Shown here: positions 34,027-47,518 of the stretch, one piece after another
Position numbering within the stretch: position 1 is the stretch's first letter
Layout: each line of letters begins with the position of its first letter
Origin: Allacma fusca
Taxonomy: Eukaryota > Arthropoda > Collembola > Symphypleona > Sminthuridae
Length of the DNA: 64,000 bases
Assembly (NCBI GenBank): GCA_947179485.1
Contig: OX359246.1
Span: 40,093,632-40,157,631, forward strand
Reading direction: 5' to 3'
Notes under the pieces: generated by a model
Databases searched by the model: none
The model's input: the letters and a program-made list of their open reading frames with translations, nothing else
What the model was told of the DNA's origin: nothing
Translations under genes and position numbers: made by a program

Positions 34027-35790
34027 GTTTCACCTATAAATATGAAGAACTAATGGAATTGTCTCTTTTAGCCGCATGCAATATCCTCGTTTAGTTAGGG
34101 AAAAGTACGCGTAGCTCATTACTTGTGAGGTTTCTTTATCCAATATCATCGTTTTATTTTTTATTTAAGCGAATAGTTATGTAGAGCATTTTAATTTATT
34201 CCAAAAAAAAAACATTTAGTTCATTTTGTCTCTTCACCATCGATTTACACATGCAATCGTTACAACATGATATATGTTTATCCATGCTCACGACTCACAG
34301 GAGAGCGTTCTCAGAGCTCTGGACCTCAAACCTGAATAAAGATTCTAAACTCCTCAGGATTCTTCAGTGGCTCTCGCATTTGCAGAATAATATGGAAACT
34401 CTGTATATTTCAGTGGAATAAAATCAAGGGGCTGTACTGTAAGTAAAATTCAATGATACCAAATATTTAAATTTGACTATACTTTTTGGAGAAACACTTC
34501 CTCGCAATGGGTGTCGTAAAGTTTAATTAGCTCTTACAGCGATTGGAACCAATCATATTTATGAAATGTAGAGTTTCTTGTCCAGAAAGGATTTCCCTTC
34601 TAATATGATAGGACGGCAGCTTGAAATGGAAACATTTCCTTTCTTTGGATAAACCTGGATAATAAAGATTTTCGGCTTAGGTTTATACATGTATAAACGC
34701 TCACAAGGGCATATTGATTCCTAGGATAAATATTAGGAGACAGGGCAAATGGCTGGTTGGAGAAGAAAAGTGATAAGCATTTAACATTAAGGAAAAGTTG
34801 GAAATTATGAGAGTCATTCAATTCAATGGATTTTATTATAAGCCACCTTGTCGATTGTACAAGGGAACATTTTAACCTATCAGTGTACCTATACGTATGT
34901 ATGTATAAGTATGCGCAATAATTTAAAAGGTGTATATATATTCTATTTATGCAGTATGCCGGATTAAACGGTACAGTCCGAAAGATTTTGTGATGTTTCT
35001 CCCGTACATTTGCGTTATCCATATCGCCCCGAACTATACATAGAAAGAAAACACACGCTAGTATTATAAATTTCCATTGAGGTTTGAGGGGAAGGGAGTC
35101 TTCCTCACGTTTTGTAATTATTGTACACTTTACAGTAACTTTAAATGAGTTAAGGCCAGTGCCGTACATTTTAGTACTTACTGTATTGAAGGCACACGTG
35201 CGGGAAATTAACTTGGGGGGAACAATTATTACACATAAACAATAAAACCAATGATGAAGTGTATTCGTTCTGAACACTGAATCTAGAGAGCGAAGGCAAA
35301 CCCATGGACAAAACTATTGAGAATAACACACTGACGGAAGTCTAATATCTATTTGTTATAAAATATTACTTCCTTCAAGTCCTAAATTAGCTTATACTGA
35401 ATTGATCTGTAAATGATCCCGGTAAAAAAAATATTTGAAGGCTTCAACAAACCATGTCAAAGTTGCACTGACATATGTACATATATGTATGTATATACAA
35501 ATGCACTAGCACTGTAATAATTCTAAAATCCAAAGGTTAAAAGGAGGATGAAGGAATAAGGTGGTTCTAAAAGAGGCGAAAATGTAACTTCAATTGAATC
35601 CCAAATAAAATCGAGTAAATCATTCAAACGTATAGCTTTTATTCCTTAGTGTCGTATTTACAGGCAAATTACACAATCTCCATTGAGTTATCTTGTTCAT
35701 CCTTAAACCTATTTATTTAATGACCTCACTCTACAAAACCATAGCACAAGTAATATTTATACATTCTTATAATAAGAGTAACATTAAATG

Positions 35791-35808
35791 TATGTGTGTG
35801 TGTGTGTC
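35791..35808. repeat. (TG)n microsatellite
   Basis: Short TG dinucleotide run. Confidence 0.85.
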
Positions 35809-38800
35809 TGATTCAAATGAGAATGAACTCCACATTTATTTTGTAGAGTACAAGCACAAAATCCCGTCTGAGAACCGATACAAAGATAATTTGTTTTCAA
35901 GGTAAAAATTTTAATCTAATATCTAATTGTAACTTGGAGTACATTCTTGGTATACATTATTAGTTTCTAGTTATTTTGATTTTCACTTTGATGCTTTATA
36001 CTTTGAACATTAATTTACAACAGTGTTTCAAATTTTTACGAATATTGATATACAATCTCGTTGAGAACTGCTATAAAGAAATGTGTTTCCTTCTCCTGCC
36101 TATATGTGTAAGGGTTTTCCCATAAACTTTTAATTATTTGAATTTGTTTACAACAACTGTAGGTAATTTGCCTCCATGTAAATACATACGTGTATATACA
36201 TAATTCTACATAATTTATCTGGTTGTCCTGTTATGTTAATATTATTATCCGTTTATTAGAGAGTAGATCAATTTATTATTGCTCACCTTTTTAACCTTTG
36301 GATACATTTTCAGGGGAAATTTCATACAACTAAGAACTACATACGTCAATAAGCAGTCAATAAATGAATGAAAAGCTTGAAATTAGTAGGGGCAGTTAAT
36401 GGAATTAATATGCTTATTCCCGGATTTAATTAAAGGCAAAACTACACTGAATACTTGAATTTTACCAAAACGTTTTTTAATCAACTATAATAATTATCCA
36501 TATTTTGCTGCTAGAATATGCATCACATGTTTTAATACTTCCTTTTATGCCAACCCTACAGTTGGCAATTACAGGACCATCCTATGTGACCTATCAGCCT
36601 ACACTTAATTTGTATTCGCAGTTTTCGAAGTAACGCCAACTGTCGTTTACAGTAAACCCTTATTAAGCCACAAAGATATTGCTAACCGCTCGAATCATAA
36701 ACTCTTCTTATTCTGGGCTTTATTATTACATGCTATGTATGTAATTTATGAGTAATTTATTCCTAATTAATATAGCCGGCGTAAGGTTGAACAATACAGC
36801 GAGGGGTATTTGGAGTTTGTTCCAAATACGCTGAAAACAGTGACCTATGTATGTATGTATCTATGTATATCTTATACCAATTACTATTTTTCCTCAGCAA
36901 AAACTAAGGATTACAATTTTGTGGGTTGCATATAATTACTCTAGTTTAATATACACATACTTGGTGTCATAAGTCATTCTTGGAAAATGTATTTTAAATT
37001 TTTTTACCAATGAATTCTGGATAATGTTACACTCTTAAGTTTTACTGTTCTTCCTTGGAGGGAAGATTTCGTATACTTGGTTCAGACTTGAATTAATGTT
37101 TTTTTTACAGCAGTTAATAATTTATTTACAACGGTTTTAATATCAAATCGCAAATGAAGTCTCACATGGCTCATTGTATACCGCTTTAGATATTTGGAGA
37201 TTCATGGGAAACACTTTCAATGTACCTAACTTTCTATATGTGTTTGGATATTCTACGAAGTTATTCCTAATAATACTGATCAATTCCAAATTTAAAGGGG
37301 AAATATCTAAAATTGGGGATTGATTTCGTTCATAAGACAGATTCTCATTCAAATTTTACCCACTATCACGACCCTTGTTCCACTGGAGATTTATAGACGC
37401 TAATTATAATAAATGTAGTGACATTCGTATACCAGTCAGATCTTTAGCACTATAACCCCTGAAATTTAAAAAAAAATGCTTTACTTTTCAATCTTCACGT
37501 GTGTGTAACTATACTTGGACATTTTACAAAACGCAGCTGTTGATAATACGGACCCATATCGTCATGACTGTATACATAACTACAAGGCTTGGAGAAGTCA
37601 ATAAATTTGTTCTACAGGCTTAACAAATTCCTGGAACTCAAACACTGGGAAATTTTTGAAGGAAAAGGTTTTAACCAAGGCTACTTTGTTTTAACGTAAA
37701 TTGTTATAACATTGTTGGCTAACTAAGAACCAGATGTGAACGCAGATTCAAATGTAAAATACGCGCACAGGTACATATGGTGACGCACCGGGTATAGATA
37801 ATTATATGTAGATATATAATTTCTAATGTTAAGTTGGAGAGGGAATTTTGTCTCTTACGACATACTAAATCCCACTCTCGAACCACCATAAGTGCCGCAG
37901 CATATCTAAAATAATATGGTTCTAATACAATTGATAGCACTTACAAGCCTACCCTCACACAGGCATCCCAACTCAAGCCCTAATAAATTTTAAATTGTCA
38001 TTGCTAAAGGGAGAGGAGCAACAGGACTCAGCCAAAAATCAGACAGTGAGAATTTTCCCACAAACTGAAATGTTCGAGATGACTCATTGAAATCTCCTTT
38101 AAAATCTTATTTCTGCTGTCAATAACTCCTAAATCTCTATTTTTTCTGACCTGCTCGGGATATTTATTTCAAACCAGAAAAAATACTGTCTTCAAGTAAG
38201 ATATCAATGAGTCATAAAATTTCCAAAAATATTATTATTATTGCTAAAATGAGAAACATTCCCCTCAAAATCCCACAGAGACTCCCATAGCACTATAAAA
38301 AACCCAGTCCTTCAGGAAACATGTAAGAGTTACTGTTGATACTGAAATTCTGGGAAAAACTGTGCCTCACAAAAGAAGCAAACTTGTGTGAGTGTATTGA
38401 AACATGAAGTAGATACTTTAGACAGTTTAGCATTGAATTCATTCCTTGAACAAGTAGTAGAGAAACTTTTCACATTCAATGCACTCTGAATATTTTTGAA
38501 AGTAGATACAGTGCACTCCCTCTATTACAGAGTATCTACCAGTACAAAAGCCGAAAAATTAAAGATTTAGAGTGAAATGCTCTTGTGAGGAGAAAATTCA
38601 CTGTTTTAAATAGAATGTGTCCAAATATTTTGTGGTGTAAAAAATACGCTGCATGTCAATGATGGAAGCCTCTTACAGTGTACATTGAGGGTCCACTGTA
38701 CATACACATGTCTACTTCTATGGTAGATTTATGTGGATGCACATATGCTTGTAATTATGTACATTGGGATTGTATATCGGGAAGGATTGCGAATAGTCCC

Positions 38801-40945
38801 TGGAAAAATAATAAGCAGAAGGATACAAAAAAGTACAATGTGATAGAATAGCCTTCCACTAAAAATGCATATTTACAGGAAAAGCACGGATGGAAAACAA
38901 GTAAAAGGAGTAGGACAACATGTGCCTGCTTATGAGTGCAAGGATCCGTCTAATGTAATAAGCTCAACGGATGGGAAGACTACAATACTCCCAGTCCCGC
39001 TCTCCAAGTACATATTTAGTTCGTCATTAAGCCAAAATCTGGATTTCAACTTGAAGGCTCAAGCGTGAAATAAAAGTAAAATTAAACTGGAGTTGAAAAT
39101 CTCTTATCAAACTTGTGTTAATTCAAGTAATACTCTTCATCTGTGTGTATATGAATCCAGCCTTAATTATAAAGCTCTGAAAATTCCCTCCATCCCGAGT
39201 CCATAGCTCAAAGCATGCATAGTACAGTCCTGTATTAAAAAATTCCTCCAAATTTTCCTTTGCAAGCATCCATAGTCACTTAAGTGTAATTATTTTATAT
39301 TGGAACTTCTATCCCTGTATACAGAGACACAAAGGATTTTTTTTCTGTACCTTTGTACAACGCTCTGAGAGACAGGGACTATATATATATCAACCATTCA
39401 TTTACCTATTACAGGGGCATACACGTTGAAGGAATAATAATTGCATGTAGGAAATCATATCCCATATCTATATCTATGTACATATGTACTTTCACATAGT
39501 AAATGGATCCTATAAGTCTGGGTATAAATTCCCTCTAAAAAGCAACCCACTTGAAATTACAAACACTTGAATAAATAAATATCTAAAAAATGGATGAAGA
39601 TGAGGAAGGCTGAAGTTTCTGCCAACATTTAAGCATTCACCGTGGTTTGTTTTAAAACTGAGAATGACGAGGGAACTCACACTTGTGTAGTACTTGTTTC
39701 AAGTAAAAGTTGTTAGCAGTCGTCGTCCTCCCTCCACTCCTTGAATACAGACTGAATTTCCATCTATGTATACATGTACATATGCACAAATACACACACA
39801 TGTATATCTATAATTATTATTACTTACATAATTATAAAACATATACGTAGATTCTACATACAGATGAAAACACTACTGTCAAGATTTCTATGGTTTTTCA
39901 TTTCAGCCCACATCTCCCAGATCCTTTCTTAGTAGCAACTCTCTTTTATGTTTACCATAGATATATCCTATCTAAATGTAGATACATAGATACACAGAGA
40001 TACATATGCACATATCTACTTATGGTAAATATGGATACGGAAAAATCCTCCAATCTTGCTCCTTACAAAGCCAAATTAATTCCCTGGTTTTGTAATCAGC
40101 CTGAGAGAACATATCATTATTTCTTCTTCCTCAATCCCCTCATCATCATCACATGTCTACGCTTTCGACTCTAACATCTTCACTGTAAATTAGGAATTTT
40201 TTTTCTCCGGGAAACAAAAGCTTATTGGAGATTATATGCTGAAGACCGGCTTGGAAAACAGACCCTTGTGTCTCACTGGGGCATTTTCATATTACAAAAA
40301 AATACAGAGATAGATGTCTACATTTACATTGACGAAAGATTTAAGTCCAGAGTAATAACTCCTCTTTATTTGTACAGCGTTTTAATACACTACTGTAAGG
40401 TATCGATGAAGGAAATCCGGAATTAGAAAGGTGGACCAGGAACAATAAGTAATTGTAAATTGTCGATTGATAGAAATATTATAAATACAGTGTGGAGGCT
40501 TAAAAGCAAGTTCCAGTATAGGAAGGGACGCTATTGCTCCTGTAACATTGAAAACAATCAGATTTTGATACAAGCTCAATAAATACAGTACAAGTGATTG
40601 TAATGTGCCTTACAGTAATTTATTACGAGGGGAAGATAAGTTGTTCCTAGGAACTAGGAGCAGGGAGGCCCTATATCAGGGAAGGAGGCACTGACTCGTA
40701 GGTGAATTAATGAGAATGGAGACTGACAATAGGAGGAACACTATTGTGTCCTGTATCTTGTCTACATAGCTGCTATATGAATGGGAAACCCTGTCCGGGC
40801 TACACAGGAGACAGTGTATTTAGTCCTGTACAATTATTATTGTTGTTGTTCACGGGAAAGCGGAAAGACAAAAGGGAGAAAGAGAAGAATAAAAACAAGA
40901 CTATCCGTAGGATCATGATAAGGAGAGAATGGGATGATAGAATAT

Positions 40946-40988
40946 CACACCCACACACACACACACTCACTCACTCACTCACACATAC

Positions 40989-41027
<39 letters not shown>

Positions 41028-41040
41028 AACACACACACAT
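40946..41040. repeat. (CA)n / CACT compound microsatellite
   Basis: CA dinucleotides with an ACTC block in the middle, about 95 bp. Open frames through it encode only His-Thr repeats. Confidence 0.9.
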
Positions 41041-41235
41041 CCCTAGAAAGCTACACCCATATCTTGAGAGACTTACGGAGAAAGTTGCATAAACAGAAAT
41101 TAATTTAAGAGAAGGAGAGACTAGTACCAGGAGGACAGCTATACGTGAGGTTCCTTTGCATTACCATTAGCGCACACTCTCCTAATTTTCTAAGATCAAT
41201 CAATATTCTCGCGCGTCTTCCTCTCTGGCTTGCCT

Positions 41236-41275
41236 CTCTCTCTCTCTCTCTCTCTCCCTCTCTCTCTCTCTCTCG
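41236..41275. repeat. (TC)n microsatellite
   Basis: TC run with one interruption, about 40 bp. Confidence 0.9.
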
Positions 41276-41576
41276 TCAGAGTCATAGCACTTACACCGTG
41301 GCTCATACTACTAAAACTGTGAGACGTACACATAGTCCCATTAACATCCAGAGGCTCAAGCACTCGGGACTTTTGCATATGCATAAATATGAGAATAAGC
41401 AAAAGTATGGGAGCGGAGTGAGCATCAGTGTTTCCTCTCACAAGAGATGAGTGTGCATAGTAAGTAGATATAGATATATATTCACATGGTACATGTAATT
41501 ATGCATGCTCGTACATACATAGGTACACTAATGTGTGAGTCTTGGGATAGAGAGGACCGTTTCTGTATGTGAATTT

Positions 41577-41592
41577 GTGTGTGTGTGTGTGT
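41577..41592. repeat. (TG)n microsatellite
   Basis: Short TG run. Confidence 0.85.
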
Positions 41593-42135
41593 GGTAGTGT
41601 GAGTGTGAGTGAGAGGAATGCATGTGTTTATGCTGAGACTGGCGACCCCCTCCACTTGAAATTAATGTCTGCTTTCTTTCTTATACTCATGAGGTATTTT
41701 ATACCTCGCACTCTCACGCTTCATAGCACATTTGCATGCATACAAAGACACAGGAGAAAATACTTTCTCCGTTTCTCCTGTGTTTTTGGTACTTATGTGT
41801 AGATATATGTATGTATGGGTTGAGTCCTGGGCTCCTCATCTTGTCCTTACACTTTTACCCACACAAACATACACAGTCTCACTCTAGGCTGCCACACTGT
41901 TTATGTGTATACTTACATGTGGGGACATAACATGTCTGAGCATGTATATTATAATTATATATAGCCATCCCTCACTCAACTACAGCCTTTACTTAGTTGG
42001 CATTATCTTAAATTACGTTACTACTACTTCCTAGAACACTTTCTTCTTTCTCTTCCCACTCTCTCCCTCCTATTTACAAGGAGTTGCTCACATGTGAAAG
42101 CCTACATACATTACAACACTAGCTCAGCATCCCAT

Positions 42136-42140
42136 CACAT

Positions 42141-42169
<29 letters not shown>
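42136..42169. repeat. (CA)n microsatellite
   Basis: CA run of about 34 bp. Confidence 0.9.
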
Positions 42170-42171
<2 letters not shown>

Positions 42172-42247
42172 GGTCCCTCAACTCCACGTACAAATGCAAA
42201 AGAGCACCTAGTCTCTGGGCTAGACACTACTCTTTCCATTTGCTACC

Positions 42248-42262
42248 CACACACACATACAA

Positions 42263-42296
<34 letters not shown>

Positions 42297-42320
42297 ACAC
42301 ACACATATACACATACACAC
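42248..42320. repeat. (CA)n compound microsatellite
   Basis: CA run with ACAT and ACTC interruptions, about 70 bp. Confidence 0.88.
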
Positions 42321-44970
42321 TTCGTAACACAAAAGGATTAATTCTCCTGGAATAATACGAAGAGGAAAACTTCTCATGTACATGTAAACTTCTCAAGCAT
42401 AAGCATAAGAAACACTGATGGAGTGCTAAGGAAATCTCTAAAACAAAGCACATGAAACAGGCTTCAGTCAAATGCAATGGTATAAAGTTTGAGATGGAAG
42501 GGGTAGATTTTATAGATATAACTCCTTGGAATTCATATGTGTATCCAAATTAATGGCTCAGTGCATATATATACATAAATGCTTCTAATATAGGACTCCA
42601 TCCTGCTTACAGTCCCACATATATTCCATGTATTTTCCTAACTGCATATAGTAGTCCAAGAATGACTAAGTGGAGGCAGAAAGAAGGCAGACAGAAAAAT
42701 CTTGTGAACCAACAACCTCCGAAGTGAAATTCGGGGCAGTCACAAACAGCTTTAACCCCTACGTCGTAGCTTGAGATCCCTCAAAAGTATTCCTGTAATT
42801 TTGTAAATTATCTTCTATCAGGGTTTGCAAAATTCCTGGCTGTCTCAATCCCTATTCTATTTCATGTAATCAGACTGCTGGAGTAAAAACTGAGTTAACC
42901 AGCATTAATTTTACAATGAAAGTAAATTGGAGATAGTCCAGCAATTTTGATCTAATTTTCAAACTACAATCAACGTAGGAAAATACGTAGATACTTCTAT
43001 AATGACAGTTGATTAGAATACACGGACCTTTTATTAATATAATTCTACCGTCAACAATATATTGGATTCAATTTTTCCTAGAAGCATACATATGTAGGTG
43101 CGAATCTGATGAAAAATCATTTCAGAGTATCCTCGACAATGATAACGTTTTCCCGTCCCAAGATATAAAAACAATTGTCTAAGTTTGAGGTCTGATATTT
43201 TAAAAACAGACAAAACCGATTGGAGACCATGACGAGAGTTAGAAGAAGATGAAAGGAAGACTTGGTAGAAGGAAACAATGAAGCAACATTATTCGTATGG
43301 AAGCACGGCAATTCAATGACAATAGACGAGCCCAACCAGGCATTGAGCGAAATAATGGGGCATTGTGGCATTAGAACCTTTTTTCGTCATCTTTAAACAT
43401 TAAATTAACTTAAAGAAATTGTGGAACGAAATCGGGAAAACTGCACGTTGAGACATGTTTGTTTTCATATAGTTGCGAAATAAAATGCATTTAACAATAA
43501 ATTAATAACATTTTATAAATTTTTCCTAATTCCCATAATTACGGTTTACCAAAATGTTCATTCAGAATTTTTGAGTGAATTTTGATGTAACCAGATTTGA
43601 TTGCAATGACACTGAGCCCGTAGTAATAAAAACTAGTATACAGAACATCAGACCAGAATTTGGAAGGAATAGATCTGTGACTCCATGAGTGGTCCTCTTA
43701 TCTCTAGGCTATATAGCTTTACGTTTGATGTCTTGACACACGCTACTATACAGTACTATAGTAAATGTGACTCGTACATACATATATACAGACAGACAGG
43801 CACTTACCTATAGTACAGTACTCATATAGGGATGTCACTCACGTACATATACAAACACACTTGTTAAACAAGGATAAGTACGGAGTGGAAAGGTATAGAG
43901 AAAATTGTGGAGTGAAATGGGAAAAACCATGAGGTAGTTATTGTTTCCATGAAGTAAGTAAACTAATCTGTTCATCTGTAGAGATGAGAAAATCCCTCGC
44001 CCCACTGCCTCCCATCGCCCTCCGCTTATCTCTCCTAGGGCTTCCGCAAAGTGAAAATAACAATCATAACAATCCATAGGGGAATTTCCCCAGCCAAGTA
44101 CAACTGAATACATATACACTTACACTCACACACTCCCGAATCTCCCACTATACTATAAGAGCAACGGATCGAGTCAATAGGAAAATGTAAGTTCCGCTCA
44201 CACTCTATATACAGACTCCAGTATCTCTGGAACGCTCCAGCAGTCATCAACCACGTCCCCATCAACACTCTTGGCTCATGCATGCCGATGCAAGCGGAAT
44301 ATGAATGGGCTCACACACACGTACTTATGCAAAACACTCACACACATATTTCAACAATTTATGCACTCACGATTAGACGCTCCATGCGACAGATAAACTA
44401 TGAAATTTCATGTTCCTAAAACCTTATTCCTTGACTCGGCCCTTACAAGCCTTTACGTATCTTGTCTCCATTTGAAAACATGTACATAGATAAATGTAGA
44501 ATAGGATCAGAATCCCTGTAAGTATCCCCACATTGGAAACAACAATGCCAGCAACTAATCCTTCATGGGTCGTGGGGGAATTCCCCAAAATAATAATTTC
44601 ACATCCAATGTCAACTGAGAGATAAACATTTTTCCGAAAGTAGATATAAAATGTAAATCAAACTTCATATCACATAAAGTATACGAGACTTGTACAAAAT
44701 GTCAACCCCAACATCACATTTGAGATTTCTCAATTATCCCACACTCTCCAGACCCATTTGCATTAGTAATCAAGCCCGATGACTAGGAAGATATTTTTCT
44801 AACCCAAACACACAATTACCCCTCCCATGGTAGTCACTATACAAGGAATGCTCATCTGGGACTCCCATTCATTTCCAGGAGACATTCTCATCAATAACAA
44901 CCCTTCCCTATATATTTTTTACCACCCCTCAAAAACACGACAGGAAATTAAAAGAGGTGATAAAAATTGT

Positions 44971-44998
44971 GGTGTATGTATGTATGTGTGTGTGTGTG
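44971..44998. repeat. (TGTA)n(TG)n microsatellite
   Basis: Tetranucleotide run passing into TG dinucleotides. Confidence 0.85.
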
Positions 44999-45593
44999 CC
45001 TGGTTCTGAGAATGAGTGTTCATATTCGCATAAAAGTTATAATAAAAAAAGTGTCATAAAAAGTAAATCGATTTTTAACGCATTATTTTAAGCTTATAAA
45101 ATTGTACGTACATCTTAAATTTGGAAATGAAACTTCGGATTTTTAAATTCAAGCATAATTCACAGTGTTTTTTAAATAACTGTCAAAGGATATAAGGCAA
45201 AAAAGAATAGTTAGTAATAATAATTCTAATTCCAAGGCTGTAAGAGAGCCCCTCAAGATTTCCCAGTGAAAGGTTAACCATTGATATTCTGAGGATGGGA
45301 TGTTAATTCAGGGTAAAATCCATAACTTGGACTGGTATTTTGCAAAGATGTATAATAATTATGACTATGTTGAGAATATATACTCTGGAAGGTAGGAAGA
45401 GAGAAAGGAGAAGACTGACAAAGCTCCGAAGACCAAGTGCACCAGAGGAAAGTAGAGATTTCAAAGAAATTTCCAATCCCCTCATCTCTCTTAATCTTAA
45501 TTCAATTAAAATGCCCCAGCAAACTTAAGAAGCTTTTACCTGATTAATACATTATCGCTTCAGAGTCCACAGGAGAGCTTCTCCATAAACTTG

Positions 45594-45620
45594 TACACAC
45601 ACACACACACACACACACAT
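45594..45620. repeat. (CA)n microsatellite
   Basis: CA run of about 26 bp. Confidence 0.9.
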
Positions 45621-47518
45621 ACATCCACACACAGTTCTCAAGCACATGAAATCAGTTCTTAGGTCTTAACTGGGAAAAGTGTGTGTGTCTAGGTACGTAC
45701 ATAATTACATAAGCATACTATTTGATAGCCTCATATTTGCAGAGAAGATATCAATTCCTGCAACAAAATCTGTCTGGATTGAAGAGTTTCCTCTCGTAGT
45801 AAACTCCCCTCTTGTAGATGATAGATGCTCAAATAGGTAGTTACATTATATATGTACATACGGAGATGCTCAATAATACATAATTATAACCATTTCCTGC
45901 CTTCACCTATTCCCTTTTCGTAAATTCCATTCAAATTTCTCATACATGCTTTAATTCTCAACCGTGAAAATTTAAAGGTTTCTTCTTCCAAACCACCAAA
46001 CAAAATTCAAAAGTTTCAGTAATTTAAGTCAAATCGTTTCCGAGAATTGCTCGTATTAAACTTAATTCATTTATAATTTGAAATTTAAAAAAAATCAAAA
46101 GTCAGTCCCTCATAAATACCATTACTACTGTGTGGCGAAATCAAAATAAATTCCTTTTTTCAGGAATTGCAATCCACAATCTTAAGAGAGGCAATTTGGA
46201 TCCGTATTATCGTAATGTCACTGTAACTTATTTATTTATTTAAATACAAACACGTACATTATTCTCACTGGATTTATCCATAATGTAATAAATTATAGCT
46301 CTGCACTATAATTTACCATACGGTGGTGAGGTGTGATTACTACCCGTAAATATACATAATTTAATTATGGGAAGCAGAATTTAATAGGTTTTTTTTCAAT
46401 TAGGGATTTTTATTGTTTCAAATACAGCCACTAAAGATACCCGTCACTCCCGTCAGAATCTGATAATTTATAACTTTTTTTTATGTATGTATAATACACA
46501 CTTTACCCGTCCTTCGGTGAACCTGATCATATACCTGTTCCAGTTCCTACTCTAAAAACCCGTCTGATAAGAGGTAGACATGATAGTAACGTTTCTTAAT
46601 GCTAGAGTATTAATTACATGTGCATAATTACAAGAGGAAACTTAAATGTCTGTGCAGTTCCTTTGAGGTAGCAATTTTGCTCTTCGCCTAATAGTATTTG
46701 GCTAATACACAATAATTCAACCAACTATGAGATAAACTATAGCCCGATGAGGTATATTCCGTTGAAATAAATTTTAGATATCACCTGATACGAACGAAAT
46801 TAACTACATGTTAAAATTAAACTTGTAGCTATTTATATTCGTGAGCTCCTATTACTTTCTATGGAGTTCTAGAATTGTGAGTTGTTTAAACCTGCAAAAG
46901 ACAAAATACACATTGATCTCACCTTGCCCCAAAAAGGAATTTGTGCATCCCTTATTCCCTATCAATCTGTAACATTACCTGTGCTGTATAATTATTACTG
47001 TAGTTGTGTGCTCTACATGCAGGACATGTACAATTTTGGGACAATTACCTAAAAATCTTAAAATTTGAACATCCATACACTAAATCCTCTAGATCATATC
47101 TGTTCTCACAGTAAATACTAATTATATGGATGTAGTAGTGTTCAGAAATCGTATACTTGGTTGCATTTCGTATTTTTTTTCAAGCTATGTTTATGTACTT
47201 AATATGGCACTATAACTGTAAGTTTTTTATGTAGGTTTAAATTACATTTATGAGTTTTAGGTATCTATATATTTTTTATGAGTGAATCGTTTAGGATGAC
47301 ATTTTTGTATGCATTGGTGCTTTTAACTACTACAGTTTTAAAGGGTGTGTAGTAGTGCTTACGTAAGTAATTATGTATGTAGCTATATGCGGAGTTAGAT
47401 GAAATTACACTGAATTTGCTAGTACATTTAGAATTGCATGTAAAGTTGGCTTTTGTATTAATTGCCGTAAAAATGATAGGCAATATATTCGGAAATGTGT
47501 AAGAAATTTGAGAACCGA

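Larger units (their letters stand above)
34035..47518. other. 13-kb gene desert between GH16 and the psq factor
   Basis: No coding exon is supported on either strand. It holds many short palindromic ATGTACAT/ACATATGT-type stretches and a dense microsatellite cluster at 40.9-45.6 kb. A 225-codon minus-strand frame at 34600-35277 has no recognisable domain and runs through simple ATGT repeats, so I do not call it. Part of this interval may be a long 3' UTR or regulatory DNA for the minus-strand psq-domain gene, which ends at 47519. Confidence 0.45.

Noticed and set aside
34600-35277. 225-codon minus-strand open frame
   Set aside because: No recognisable domain, odd composition rich in Tyr, Ile and Cys, and it runs through simple ATGT-type repeats. 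It is most likely chance, though the longest such case in the host DNA.
40946-42330. CRISPR-like or satellite array reading of the CA/TC cluster
   Set aside because: These are plain dinucleotide microsatellites without regular spacers, in a eukaryotic genome.
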